From: JBPRGG01 sp051418075
GTDB lineage: Bacteria > Bacteroidota > Bacteroidia > Cytophagales > Cyclobacteriaceae
Length of the DNA stretch: 64,000 nt
Assembly: GCA_051418075.1 (NCBI GenBank)
Contig: JBPRGG010000148.1
Location: 1-64,000, forward strand
Direction: 5' to 3'
In this document: piece by piece, positions 37,588 to 46,687 of the stretch
Position numbering within the stretch: position 1 is the first letter of the stretch
Layout of the letters: each line of letters starts with the position of its first letter
Notes under the pieces: generated by a model
Databases searched by the model: none
The model's input: the letters and a program-made list of their open reading frames with translations, nothing else
What the model was told of the DNA's origin: nothing
Translations under genes and position numbers: made by a program

Positions 37588-38133
37588 TTAATTAGCCCGG
37601 TGCTGATATTTTTGAAAAATCAACGAAACTGCATCCCGGATAGCCCGGCTTTTATCTTCCGGTTCTTTGGCATCAAGAAAGGTGCCGGTATAATATCCCT
37701 GCCAGACCAACTGCTTTTGGTCCCGGTCAATCAAATCAATGACCAGAGTGCCTTCTTTATAGTTGGAAACCCGGATGTTGTCAGGTCCCCAATACCGGTA
37801 ACTGTAGGTGGGGGAGCTTTGATATTCCGTTTTTTCTTCTATTACCATATGGGCATTGATCAGTAGGTCTGGATCCTGTTCGGTGATCTCATACCCGCGT
37901 CCCTGCATTTCCGAAGCTACTGCTTCTTTTATTCGCTTTTTCACCAGGCTGTTATAGAACATAGGTTGCTCCACCTTGTCCTGTAATATTTCATCTGACC
38001 AATAAAATGTTTTATATTCACTGAACACAGCATCCTGGTCATAATCAATCACCACCCCCTTAGGAGTAGGAGCGCAACCAAACAGGAATACTGTCAAAAT
38101 GATTAAAAATGCGCCTTTAATTCTCATAAACAT
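37588..38133 (-). CDS. DUF4136 domain lipoprotein
   Basis: 181 residues. Signal peptide with lipobox FLFGC (Cys20). The body matches DUF4136: VVIDYDQDAVFSEYKTFYWSDE at the start, KKRIKEAVASEMQGRGYEI (about 65-83), a helix-strand core with TLVIDLIDRDQKQLVWQG (about 128-145) and the family end AVSLIFQKY. Such proteins are envelope lipoproteins of unknown role, common in Bacteroidota and Proteobacteria. The unit is single; the flanking gap (37309-37587) holds no feature I can name. Confidence 0.82.
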   Translation of the reverse strand: MFMRIKGAFLIILTVFLFGCAPTPKGVVIDYDQDAVFSEYKTFYWSDEILQDKVEQPMFYNSLVKKRIKEAVASEMQGRGYEITEQDPDLLINAHMVIEEKTEYQSSPTYSYRYWGPDNIRVSNYKEGTLVIDLIDRDQKQLVWQGYYTGTFLDAKEPEDKSRAIRDAVSLIFQKYQHRAN

Positions 38134-38282
38134 TTTTCCTCTTTACCCAAAAAGTAAGCAAATACTGTGCTATAGTATTGAAAGAATGGCAATTATAAAT
38201 TATTACTACCGGTTTTATTCATAACATTCACAAATTTTGCCTGTTTAAAATTAAAGAATAAAGACCTAATAAATTGTAAATT

Positions 38283-38663
38283 ATGGATAATTATATATTG
38301 ATATACAACTTTAGTGACCCAACGGCGCAACAGAGATTTCATCAGGAATTAGAAAACACCTTTAAAGAAAACCAGCAGGAGCAATTGCAGGGTTTGAACT
38401 ATTTTGCTTTTCCTTCCCGAAATCAACCTGAAGTGGAAGATAAGGTGAGAACCATCCTGCATAATTTTGGCATAAATAGCCAGGATTTTGTGGCACTTTA
38501 TTATACCAGGCCGCAGCAGCCGGATGAAATTAACCGGGTCATGTTGCTTGGACATGATGAATTTATTGAGAATCATGTAAGTAACATATCAAAGCAAGGT
38601 CATGAAGACCAGTTGATTGATCTAATGAATTTTGACTTCCTGAAAGCCCGGACTGAATCATGA
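38283..38663 (+). CDS. Hypothetical protein, 126 residues
   Basis: Soluble small protein without a signal peptide or membrane segment. The first 65 residues alternate strand and helix (NYILIYNFSDPTAQQRFHQEL, NYFAFPSRNQPEVEDKVRTIL), and an alpha/beta ferredoxin-like fold is plausible. The last 60 residues contain VALYYTRPQQPDEINRVMLLG and end in a helical segment. Not recognised. It converges with gdhA, with 8 bp between the stops and a stable hairpin across the junction. Confidence 0.6.
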   Translation: MDNYILIYNFSDPTAQQRFHQELENTFKENQQEQLQGLNYFAFPSRNQPEVEDKVRTILHNFGINSQDFVALYYTRPQQPDEINRVMLLGHDEFIENHVSNISKQGHEDQLIDLMNFDFLKARTES

Positions 38664-38664
38664 T

Positions 38665-38686
38665 GAAGGGATCATACTATCCCTTC
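38665..38686. terminator. Hairpin at the convergent junction with gdhA
   Basis: GAAGGGAT (38665-38672) pairs with ATCCCTTC (38679-38686), 8 bp with a 6-nt loop, spanning the last codons and stop of gdhA. No clear T tract follows on either strand, so it may act as an mRNA end-stabiliser rather than a terminator. Confidence 0.4.
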
Positions 38687-40027
38687 TGCTACCATTGAAT
38701 CAGCTACTTTTAGAAATCCGGCGATGTTAGCTCCAGCCAGATAATTGTTTTTCAAGCCATAATTCCCGGCTGTATTGAGACATTTAGTATGGATATTTTT
38801 CATAATGGACTGTAATCTTTCATCTAATTGTGGCTTATCCCAGTAAATTCCCATGTGATTTTGAGTCATTTCAAGACCCGAAACCGCCACTCCACCGGCA
38901 TTTGAAGCTTTCCCTGGGGCATATAGTATTTGGCTATCCAATATTACTTGGGATGCCTCAGCCGTCAAGGGCATGTTTGCTCCCTCAGCCAATAGTTGTA
39001 CCTTATTTTTAACCAGGTTTTGAGCGTCTTTTTCCTTGATTTCGTTTTGGGTAGCACAAGGGAAAGCGCATTCTACCGGAATATCCCAAAGGGGATTATG
39101 CTCCTGGCTATGATCCACTTCCTGGTATGATGCTTCCCGGAACTTATCTGCATATTCTTTGATTCGGCCCCGTTGGTTATTTTTAAGATCCATAATAAAG
39201 GCTAACTTTTCCCTGTTTATTCCAACTTCGTCATAAATGAACCCTGAGGAATCTGAAACTGCTACTGGAATGCCTCCCTTTTCCAATATCTTTTCAATGG
39301 CATGCTGGGCTACATTACCTGATCCGGATACAATGCATTTTTTACCTTCCAAGCTTTGGTTTTTTTCTTCCAGCATATAATGAGCGAAATAGATCAATCC
39401 ATAACCGGTAGCTTCGGAGCGAACCAAACTGCCACCCCAATTTACCCCTTTACCAGTCAGACTTCCGGTAAATTCATTCTTTAATTTTTTATAGGCACCG
39501 AACATGTAGCCGATTTCCCGTTGTCCCACCCCTATATCTCCAGCCGGAATATCAATGCGTGAACCAATGTACCGATAAAGTTCCCGGATAAAATTCTGGC
39601 AAAACTGCATGACTTCCTGGTCAGATTTGCCTTTGGGATTAAAATCTGCTCCTCCCTTTCCTGCACCTAAAGGCAATCCGGTAAGGGCATTTTTGAAGAT
39701 CTGTTCAAATGCCAAAAACTTCAGTATACTTAGATTTACTGTTGGATCGAATCTTAAACCACCTTTATAGGGACCTATGGCACTATTCATTTGAACCCGG
39801 TATCCCCGGTTTACCTGTACCTCACCATGGTCATCTACCCAGGTGACCCGAAAAGAAATAATCCTTTCCGGCTCCACCATTCTTTCCAGAATTTTTAAGC
39901 GGGCCAGATCCGGCTTTTTATCTAAAACCAGTTTAACATGATCATATATTTCAGAAACAGTTTGGACAAATTCAGGTTGGGCCGGGTTGTTTAGCCTGAC
40001 CTGATCAATAAAAGGTTGTTTTTCCAT
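38672..40027 (-). CDS. gdhA: NADP-dependent glutamate dehydrogenase
   Basis: Makes glutamate from 2-oxoglutarate and ammonium with NADPH. 451 residues, the length of the hexameric bacterial GDH I class. The N-terminal domain has the catalytic Lys124 in GLPLGAGKGGADF and, before it, MNSAIGPYKGGLRF. The Rossmann part shows KKCIVSGSGNVAQHA, the nucleotide loop GxGNVA. The C-terminal part AGANIAGFLKVADSM is normal. NADP preference is inferred from length and class. It is a stand-alone gene. Confidence 0.95.
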   Translation of the reverse strand: MEKQPFIDQVRLNNPAQPEFVQTVSEIYDHVKLVLDKKPDLARLKILERMVEPERIISFRVTWVDDHGEVQVNRGYRVQMNSAIGPYKGGLRFDPTVNLSILKFLAFEQIFKNALTGLPLGAGKGGADFNPKGKSDQEVMQFCQNFIRELYRYIGSRIDIPAGDIGVGQREIGYMFGAYKKLKNEFTGSLTGKGVNWGGSLVRSEATGYGLIYFAHYMLEEKNQSLEGKKCIVSGSGNVAQHAIEKILEKGGIPVAVSDSSGFIYDEVGINREKLAFIMDLKNNQRGRIKEYADKFREASYQEVDHSQEHNPLWDIPVECAFPCATQNEIKEKDAQNLVKNKVQLLAEGANMPLTAEASQVILDSQILYAPGKASNAGGVAVSGLEMTQNHMGIYWDKPQLDERLQSIMKNIHTKCLNTAGNYGLKNNYLAGANIAGFLKVADSMVAEGIV

Positions 40028-40456
40028 CTCACTATATATTGCTTACTTAATAATTAAGTGGATGGCTAAAAATTTGTTTTAGGAAAATATTTTAAAATAA
40101 CAGCGCTATTTGTTATTTAGCTGAAGTGGGGAGATAATAAATTCCTAGGCATCTTGGAGAGTATAAGTTACACTTTATTATTATTACTTTCGGAAAGTTG
40201 GGGAAGCCAGGCTGTTGGCTTGATTCAAACCTAAATAATTCATTAATGTTTTCCTTTCCTGTATAGAGCAGTGGTTTTTGTAAAGTTTTTCTATAAGGGT
40301 GGAAATTGAGGGGGATTGGTAATTTTGCATGATAATAAAGCTGTTTTAACTTATTAAACGCAACTAATTTGGGCAGGTTTTCGCATAAGTGTTAAATTAA
40401 AGTTAAGAGTGGGTTAGGATGACCCTATCTGACTGGTTATGTGTAAAAAGTGGGTG
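40028..40456. other. Intergenic region, 429 bp, upstream of gdhA and downstream of rlmB
   Basis: Both neighbouring genes are on the minus strand. The stretch holds one small minus-strand frame (40184-40330). No terminator, tRNA or regulatory RNA was recognised. Confidence 0.5.
40184..40330 (-). CDS. Small ORF, 48 codons, FecR N-terminus-like
   Basis: ATG at 40330, stop at 40184. The product contains LIEKLYKNHCSIQERKTLMN, which resembles the N-terminal helical part of Bacteroidota FecR-type anti-sigma factors (a Leu-rich helix, then CS..E and a second helix). The rest of a FecR protein, with its membrane helix and beta domain, is absent; the frame ends after 48 residues. It may be a decayed gene, a short regulator or a chance frame. 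Confidence 0.35.
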   Translation of the reverse strand: MQNYQSPSISTLIEKLYKNHCSIQERKTLMNYLGLNQANSLASPTFRK

Positions 40457-41224
40457 TTATTTGGAATAATTATTTTTTTGTCTTAATATTTCATAGGTAA
40501 CCAATCCGGCTGCAACTGATACATTCAGGGAGGCAATTTTTCCCTGCAAAGGAATACTAATCTGCTCATCAGCCAATTTAAGCAGTTCTGGTGAGACACC
40601 GTTTTCCTCAGAACCTAACAAAATACCCAATGGTTTATTAAAATCAGCCTCATAGATGATCTTTTTGGCCTTTTCTGTGGCAGCAACAATACTAAGCCCA
40701 TTATCTTTAAGGTATTGCAGGGTTTGTAAAAGGTTTGCTTCCCGGCATACCGGGATAAAGTTTAGAGCACCGGCCGAAGTTTTAACGGCATCACTATTGA
40801 TCTGAGCACTACCCTTTCCCGGAATTACCAGGGCATCCACACCGGCACATTCAGCTGTACGGGCTATAGCTCCAAAATTACGCACATCCGTGATCTGGTC
40901 CAGGATCAGGACCAACGGATCCTTTCCCTGCTGATAGCATTGTTGTATGATATGATCCAGAGACTGGAATTCAATGGCAGATAAAAAACCGACAACCCCC
41001 TGATGGTTTTTTCTGGTTATTTTATTAAGTTTTTCCAGTGGAACTTTGGAATAAGGTATTTTACGCTGGTGTGCCAGGTTGATCAGCTGGGTAATCAGCT
41101 CATTTTTTAAGCCTTTCTGTATGAGTAGTTTGTCTATCTCCTTGCCTGCTTCTATAGTTTCTATCACCGCACGGCTACCATATATGTAGTGTGAAGTGGA
41201 ATTACTGTGAGATCTTTGTTTCAA
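40457..41224 (-). CDS. rlmB: 23S rRNA (guanosine-2'-O-)-methyltransferase RlmB family
   Basis: 255-residue SpoU-family methyltransferase with an N-terminal substrate-binding domain (about 10-80, YIYGSRAVIETIEAGKEIDKL) and a trefoil-knot SAM domain. Motifs: LDQITDVRNFGAIARTAECAGVDALVIP (motif 1), GILLGSEENGVSPELLKLAD (motif 2) and SIPLQGKIASLNVSVAAGLVTYE (motif 3). It methylates the 2'-OH of a conserved guanosine in 23S rRNA (G2251 in E. coli numbering). It is followed on the minus strand by a gap, and a GWxTD lipoprotein gene lies 13 bp upstream, so they may be co-transcribed. Confidence 0.9.
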   Translation of the reverse strand: MKQRSHSNSTSHYIYGSRAVIETIEAGKEIDKLLIQKGLKNELITQLINLAHQRKIPYSKVPLEKLNKITRKNHQGVVGFLSAIEFQSLDHIIQQCYQQGKDPLVLILDQITDVRNFGAIARTAECAGVDALVIPGKGSAQINSDAVKTSAGALNFIPVCREANLLQTLQYLKDNGLSIVAATEKAKKIIYEADFNKPLGILLGSEENGVSPELLKLADEQISIPLQGKIASLNVSVAAGLVTYEILRQKNNYSK

Positions 41225-41237
41225 TAGATTTAAAATT

Positions 41238-42491
41238 TTAATATACGTCAGCCAGTTGGCGACCTTTTCGCCACAAATCTACGATTCTAAACCAATACTT
41301 TTCATAGTCCTGGTCTCTGATCAGGGTATAATGATTATTAGAGAAGATATTTTTAACTTTAATAAAGGTAAAACTGACCTTGGATAAGTCATCGGTTTTT
41401 TTATAGATCCATTCTTCCCTATCCTGGCTGCGGTATACTTCATCCGGAGTTCCATAGAGTGCATAGATCATGCCCTGATCGGTTTTCCAGCCCTCCTTAT
41501 AGCTGGTGAAAAATTGATTGGCTTCCTCAATGCGCTGGTAATATTCCTTGATGATCGTTTTGGCCCGGCTGGAGTTTTTGGCGATATTCAACCAGAATCT
41601 ATCCAGTTCCTTTTTTTTATCTTTGGCTGCCAGCAGCTTTTGACGCTCACTTTTAGTGGTAATGTAGATCAGCGGATCAATGACATGGTCAATTTTAGCC
41701 AACCTGGGGTAAAAAACATTTTCTGACCTCAAAGCAATTCCTTCCAGCGAATTAGTATCTTTCTGCATGAAATACAATCCCTGTTTTTCCAACCTGATAT
41801 TTTCATCTAAAGATATTTGTATCAGTGAATCTATATTGATCTTTTCCTGAATATTGGATGATAACTCGGCCATAGGTGGTTCAGCAGGACGGAAATTTGC
41901 CGAATAATAATATGCAAAAACATTTCCTTGCTGGTTAGAAAGAGCATGTAATTTTAAGTTTTCTCCTGCATTTATATAATTATTTAGCAGTGGAGTTTGA
42001 TTTTCCTTTTCTATGATAAGATCAGTTCTGGAAAAATTAAGCTCCGGATCTATAGAAATATCGAATAAATATTCACTATCAGTATTGAGGTTTTTGATAT
42101 TTAATACGATAAGATTCACATCAGGAGATAAATTTATGTCCTGGCTAAAGTAATAATCGTAACCATTTCTTTGGATAAGCGCCCTTTCATAATCAATAGA
42201 ATCAGAAAAAATTGGGTTATTAGCGTCATAACCACTATAGGTCTGGTAAATAAGCTGGTAATTTTCTTTTAAGGTAATCCCCCTTTTAGTGGTGATCCGA
42301 AGCAGCAACCGGGCCTGATTTTCCCAGACAGCCAGGTGATGGTCCAACTTTATTTCAGATTCCGGATTGTAATAATAAGCGATATTGGTTTTATTAAATC
42401 CATTTGCCTCTGGTTCAGCTTGTAAACAGCTAAATATGCCTGAAATCAGCCAGATAAAAAGTGTGAGATATGCTGAAAAATTGTTTTTCAT
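41238..42491 (-). CDS. GWxTD domain lipoprotein
   Basis: 417 residues from ATG 42491, chosen because it gives a compact signal peptide with lipobox GIFSC; ATG 42515 adds eight residues. The mature part has a long beta-rich region (about 60-260) and a C-terminal GWxTD domain (about 320-417) with the name-giving GWKTDQGMIYALYGTPDEVYRS. These proteins are anchored in the outer membrane or periplasm of Bacteroidota and have no known biochemical activity. The gene is 13 bp before rlmB. Confidence 0.85.
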   Translation of the reverse strand: MKNNFSAYLTLFIWLISGIFSCLQAEPEANGFNKTNIAYYYNPESEIKLDHHLAVWENQARLLLRITTKRGITLKENYQLIYQTYSGYDANNPIFSDSIDYERALIQRNGYDYYFSQDINLSPDVNLIVLNIKNLNTDSEYLFDISIDPELNFSRTDLIIEKENQTPLLNNYINAGENLKLHALSNQQGNVFAYYYSANFRPAEPPMAELSSNIQEKINIDSLIQISLDENIRLEKQGLYFMQKDTNSLEGIALRSENVFYPRLAKIDHVIDPLIYITTKSERQKLLAAKDKKKELDRFWLNIAKNSSRAKTIIKEYYQRIEEANQFFTSYKEGWKTDQGMIYALYGTPDEVYRSQDREEWIYKKTDDLSKVSFTFIKVKNIFSNNHYTLIRDQDYEKYWFRIVDLWRKGRQLADVY

Positions 42492-42603
42492 AGTAAATAA
42501 AAACCTTAAAAGCACTTAATATTGCATCTAAATTAGTAAATCTTCAAATAATAAACGTTTGTATATTTATTTGAATTTTATTTGTTCCAAATTTTCTGTT
42601 ACT

Positions 42604-43377
42604 ATGCCTGTTTACACAACTGAAATAACTTCTGACAAGATACCTTCTGATAACCCGATCCACCAGCGATTGTTACAAGCTTATTATGTGGCAAAACCCT
42701 ATGTGAAAGGAAAGTTATTGGAATTGGGGTGTGGAGAGGGACGTGGCCTGGAGGTGTTATCCGATGAGGTTTCACAATATGTAGCCCTGGATAAGCATCA
42801 GGAAGTGATAGATCAATTGCAGCAAAAATATCCCAAGGTAATATTCAAGCAAGCGCATATTCCTCCATTGAAGGATTTTGACGAAGATAGCTTTGATACA
42901 GTGATTGCTTTTCAGGTGATCGAGCATATCAAAGATGACCATTTGTTTTTAAAAGAGATCTATAGGGTTTTGAAAAAAGGAGGTAAAGCCATCATCAGTA
43001 CTCCAAACAAAAAAATGTCTTTGACCCGAAACCCATGGCATGTCAGGGAATATACGGCTGACGAACTGACTTCCCTGGCTGGCTCCATTTTCCCCGTAGT
43101 AAAATCCAAAGGTATTGCCGGTAACCAGAAGGTGATGTCCTATTATGAAATGAATCGACAATCAGTCCGAAAAATTACACGATTTGATGTGTTTAATTTG
43201 CAGTACAAATTACCTGCAGGAATATTGAGGATCCCTTATGATATCCTCAACCGGGTCAATCGTAACAGACTAAAGACCACAGATGATGCCCTGGTTAAAT
43301 CCATAGGTCACCACGATTACCCCCTAAGCGATCAACCAGAGCAAAGTCTTGATCTATTCTACATCATGGAGAAATGA
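42604..43377 (+). CDS. Class I SAM-dependent methyltransferase
   Basis: 257 residues from ATG 42604; a TTG at 42559 is also in frame, but the sequence before the ATG has no family match. The SAM loop is LLELGCGEGRGLEVL (about 35-49), with the acid VALDKHQEVID in motif II, DTVIAFQVIEHIKDDHLFLKEI in motif IV, and KKGGKAIISTPNK afterwards. It is a UbiG/methyltransf_11-type enzyme; the acceptor is unknown. Its end overlaps the end of the convergent antiporter gene by 24 bp. Confidence 0.82.
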   Translation: MPVYTTEITSDKIPSDNPIHQRLLQAYYVAKPYVKGKLLELGCGEGRGLEVLSDEVSQYVALDKHQEVIDQLQQKYPKVIFKQAHIPPLKDFDEDSFDTVIAFQVIEHIKDDHLFLKEIYRVLKKGGKAIISTPNKKMSLTRNPWHVREYTADELTSLAGSIFPVVKSKGIAGNQKVMSYYEMNRQSVRKITRFDVFNLQYKLPAGILRIPYDILNRVNRNRLKTTDDALVKSIGHHDYPLSDQPEQSLDLFYIMEK

Positions 43378-45336
43378 GCCGGTACGGACCTTTTCATCCA
43401 ATTGCTGTATAGCTTCGGGTTTTCCCAGGGCGTAGAGGATGTCATCCATCAGGATCTGGGAGTCACCATCGATTTCATAGATGAGCTGATCACCTCTTTT
43501 AATAGCAACAATGTTAACACCCATGGTTTTACGCAGGTTTGATTCTGCCAGCTTTTTACCCACCAGTTGTTTGTCCGGTTTTTGTACCTTTAGGCTGGCT
43601 ATATCCAGCAGGGGTAGACTTTCGGCAAATTTCTTTAATTTCACCGATGGTTTACCCATGGTTCTCAACATGTCATAATTATCAGATCGAATTTGATGTA
43701 TGCAGCTTTCAATCTCATCACGAGGCACCAGGTAGTGCATCAAAACCCGATGGAAGATCTCTATAGAAGTTTCGAATTCTTCCGGGATTACCTCATCTGC
43801 CCCCAGGTGAAACAATTCACCCATTTCCTGAATATAGCGGGTTCTTACGATCACATGCACTCTTTGGCTTATATTCCGGATGGATACCATTATTCTGCGA
43901 ATGGCTTTAGGGTCAGATATGGCTATGACCACCACCCTGGCTTTATGCACTTTAAGATGTTGTAAAGTAGATGCCTGAACCGCATCTCCGAATATAATTG
44001 GTTCATTTTTCTTTTCAGCCTTGACTGTTTCAGCATTTAAATCTACAATGAGATAAGGGATATTCAGGGTTTTGGCAGCCCGGGAAATATTTCGGCCGTT
44101 CAGCCCATAGCCAATTATAATGATATGATCTTCCAGTGCGCTTTTGGATTCTGTATTTTTTGCCATTTGATTTTTTTGATCTACCAGCTTATCCGCTAAA
44201 AAATGGGCAAACTGGATGATGAACGGGGTTAAACCCAAGGTTAGCACCGATACAGAAAGAAAATATTGATAAATATTGTCATCAATTAAACCCACTGCCA
44301 ATCCGGTTTTTGAAAGAATAAAAGAAAACTCTCCGATTTGGATCAGGGACAAACTTACCAGGATAATGGTTCGAAAGGTTAATTTAAGCGCCCAGGCGGC
44401 TATGGCGGCAACAAGTCCCTTCACAATAAAGGCCAATAATGTAAATACCAGGATCAAACCAATATGTTGAATGAAAAAGCCAATATTCATCAGCATACCA
44501 ATGGATACAAAGAATATACTGGTAAATATCTCCTTAAAAGGCAGAATGTATGTGGTGGCATGGTGGTTATATTCTGATTCTGAAATAATCAGTCCGGCCA
44601 GGAAAGCCCCCAGACCTAAACTTAAACCCAGGCTGGCTGTGCCCCAGGCCACGGCAAAGCAGATTACAATGATGCTGATCAGGAAAAGTTCATTACTTTT
44701 TGTTTTAGCTATCTGATGTAATAATGGGGGAACCAGGTAATTTGCTGCAATAAGGACTACTACAATCACACCAATTCCTTTGGCTGTCAGGATCAAAACG
44801 GTATCCAAAATATTGGTGGCTTCTCCGGTGAGTAATGGCGTAAACAACATCATTGGCACTACAATGATATCCTGAAAGATCAGGATAGCCAGTATCACCT
44901 TCCCATGGGGGCTGTTGATTTCACCCTGGTCCTGAAGTAGTTTAAGTACTATGGCTGTACTACTTAGGGATACCAGGAAACCCAGAAAGATGGACTCGCC
45001 GGTGGTAAACCCGGTCTGGCTATAGATCAGGAAAATGATCAGGATGGTTAATCCAACCTGCAAGGTGCCTCCTATAAATACTGATCTTTTAATAGCAGCC
45101 AGGCTTTTCAGAGAAAACTCCATACCAATTAAAAATAATAAAAGGATCACTCCGATTTCAGCCATAATCTCCACTTCATGTACGCCATGTACCAGACTAA
45201 GCCCGTAAGGACCTGCAATCATCCCGGTTAACAAAAAACCAAGGATTGTGGGAATTTTTAATCTCTGAAACAAAAAAATGACAATGACTGATAAACCTAA
45301 TATAATCACTATATCGGCCAGAATAGGTATTTCCAT
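43354..45336 (-). CDS. CPA2-family cation:proton antiporter with RCK domain
   Basis: 660 residues. The first 380 residues hold about twelve membrane helices of the Na+/H+ or K+/H+ exchanger type (KefB/KefC-like; SLSSTAIVLKLLQDQG and GLSLGLGAFLAGLIISESEYNH are landmarks). Then comes a TrkA_N (RCK-N) nucleotide-binding domain, about 405-520, with IIIGYGLNGRNISRAA as its dinucleotide loop, and a TrkA_C domain (about 570-655). It controls cytoplasmic K+ and pH. Unlike KefC, no KefG/KefF partner is adjacent. It converges with the methyltransferase gene and overlaps it by 24 bp. Confidence 0.9.
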   Translation of the reverse strand: MEIPILADIVIILGLSVIVIFLFQRLKIPTILGFLLTGMIAGPYGLSLVHGVHEVEIMAEIGVILLLFLIGMEFSLKSLAAIKRSVFIGGTLQVGLTILIIFLIYSQTGFTTGESIFLGFLVSLSSTAIVLKLLQDQGEINSPHGKVILAILIFQDIIVVPMMLFTPLLTGEATNILDTVLILTAKGIGVIVVVLIAANYLVPPLLHQIAKTKSNELFLISIIVICFAVAWGTASLGLSLGLGAFLAGLIISESEYNHHATTYILPFKEIFTSIFFVSIGMLMNIGFFIQHIGLILVFTLLAFIVKGLVAAIAAWALKLTFRTIILVSLSLIQIGEFSFILSKTGLAVGLIDDNIYQYFLSVSVLTLGLTPFIIQFAHFLADKLVDQKNQMAKNTESKSALEDHIIIIGYGLNGRNISRAAKTLNIPYLIVDLNAETVKAEKKNEPIIFGDAVQASTLQHLKVHKARVVVIAISDPKAIRRIMVSIRNISQRVHVIVRTRYIQEMGELFHLGADEVIPEEFETSIEIFHRVLMHYLVPRDEIESCIHQIRSDNYDMLRTMGKPSVKLKKFAESLPLLDIASLKVQKPDKQLVGKKLAESNLRKTMGVNIVAIKRGDQLIYEIDGDSQILMDDILYALGKPEAIQQLDEKVRTGSFLHDVE

Positions 45337-45400
45337 AAGATGCGGTTATAAATAAAGTGAAAAAATGTCTGGAAATTTTCTTCTAAACAGCGGTATAAAA

Positions 45401-45418
45401 ATTATGTTTTAACATAAT
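45401..45418. promoter_or_regulatory. Palindrome upstream of engB
   Basis: ATTATGTTTTAACATAAT, a perfect 8-bp inverted repeat with a 2-bp centre, in the divergent region between the antiporter and engB genes. It may be an operator for either. Function inferred from symmetry only. Confidence 0.35.
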
Positions 45419-45463
45419 ATTGCATTCCAGCTTTAAATATAAAGAATTTTTTTCAGATCAGCC

Positions 45464-46051
45464 ATGGAAATTAAAACGGCCGAATTTATTACCAGCAGCG
45501 CCAACTATAAACAATGTCCTCCTCCGGATTTGCCCGAAATAGCCTTTATCGGCAGATCCAATGTGGGCAAATCATCTCTGATTAATATGCTGACAAATCG
45601 GAAAAACCTGGCCAAAATCTCGGCCAGACCGGGAAAAACCTTATTGATCAATCATTTTAAGATCAATCAGGGCTGGTATCTGGTAGATTTACCCGGTTAC
45701 GGCTGGGCCAAAGTAAGCAAAGTCCAGCGGGAAAAGATTGATCAGTTGTCCCGGGATTATATCCTTAATCGTGAAAACCTTCGTTGTGTATTGGTTTTAA
45801 TTGATTCCCGTTTGGAACCGCAAAAAATAGACCTGGAATTCATAAAATGGATCGGGTTAAATCAAGTCCCTTTTGTGTTGATTTTTACCAAAGCAGATAA
45901 GTTGTCGTCCAACAAGGCAGACCAGCATATTGCAAAATTTAAAAAGGCCATGCTGATGGAGTGGGAGTTTTTGCCCCAGATCTTTAAAACTTCTGCGGTG
46001 GAAAATACAGGTCAGCAGGAGGTGATAAATTTTATTCAAAGCCTGGCTTAA
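45464..46051 (+). CDS. engB: Ribosome biogenesis GTPase YihA/YsxC/EngB
   Basis: 195-residue TRAFAC-class GTPase required for 50S subunit assembly in many bacteria. G1 is GRSNVGKSSLIN (30-41), G3 is DLPGYGWA (about 75-82), and G4 is FTKADKLS (about 145). The switch with the KISARPGKTLLINHF motif is typical of the family. It is the first of three plus-strand genes (engB, DUF5606, aspartate kinase). Confidence 0.93.
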   Translation: MEIKTAEFITSSANYKQCPPPDLPEIAFIGRSNVGKSSLINMLTNRKNLAKISARPGKTLLINHFKINQGWYLVDLPGYGWAKVSKVQREKIDQLSRDYILNRENLRCVLVLIDSRLEPQKIDLEFIKWIGLNQVPFVLIFTKADKLSSNKADQHIAKFKKAMLMEWEFLPQIFKTSAVENTGQQEVINFIQSLA

Positions 46052-46130
46052 TTCTTTTTCGGTATCCTTTTTGCTTTTAAGGTAAATCAAAATAAATTGC
46101 AAAAAATTTTTAGAACTAACTGTATTATTT

Positions 46131-46634
46131 ATGGATCTTAAAGAAATAGCCTCAATTTCTGGAAAAGGAGGATTGTTTAAAATTGTAAAGCCTACCCGGT
46201 CTGGTGTGATTGTGGAAACACTGGATGATAAAAAACATAAGATGGCAGTAAGTGCCAGCAACCGGATATCTGTGTTGGAGGAAATATCAGTTTATACCAC
46301 TACTACTGATGGATCTGTGCCGCTTAAAGAGGTCTTTCAGAAGATTAAAAGTGAGTTTGAGGACGATCCAGGCGTCACAAGTAGTTCTTCACCAGACGAA
46401 CTAAAGGCATTCCTGGAATACATCATTCCGGATTATGATCGCGAAAAAGTTTATATTTCTGATATCAAGAAAATCGTCAGCTGGTATAATCAATTGATGA
46501 AGCATTATCCGGAAATTTTCGAACAAGAGGAAGAGAAAAAAGAGGATGCTTCTTCTGACGAAACAACGCATAAATCCTCAGATCCTGATCAAGGATCACA
46601 AACAGATCAACCGGAGCTGGGCGATAAAAGCTAA
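46131..46634 (+). CDS. DUF5606 domain protein
   Basis: 167 residues. The first 130 match DUF5606, a Bacteroidota-specific family: DLKEIASISGKGGLFKIVKP, KMAVSASNRISVLEEISVYT, VPLKEVF, and IPDYDREKVYISDIKKIVSWYN. The C-terminal 35 residues are acidic and low complexity (EEEKKEDASSDETTH). Function unknown; the N-terminal strands resemble an SH3- or KOW-like barrel, so an RNA- or ribosome-linked role is possible. It sits between engB and the aspartate kinase gene. Confidence 0.85.
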   Translation: MDLKEIASISGKGGLFKIVKPTRSGVIVETLDDKKHKMAVSASNRISVLEEISVYTTTTDGSVPLKEVFQKIKSEFEDDPGVTSSSSPDELKAFLEYIIPDYDREKVYISDIKKIVSWYNQLMKHYPEIFEQEEEKKEDASSDETTHKSSDPDQGSQTDQPELGDKS

Positions 46635-46687
46635 AATGAATTTGAGGCCAGCAAAGTCGTTGCAGGAATTTTTTAAAGGATGCAAAC

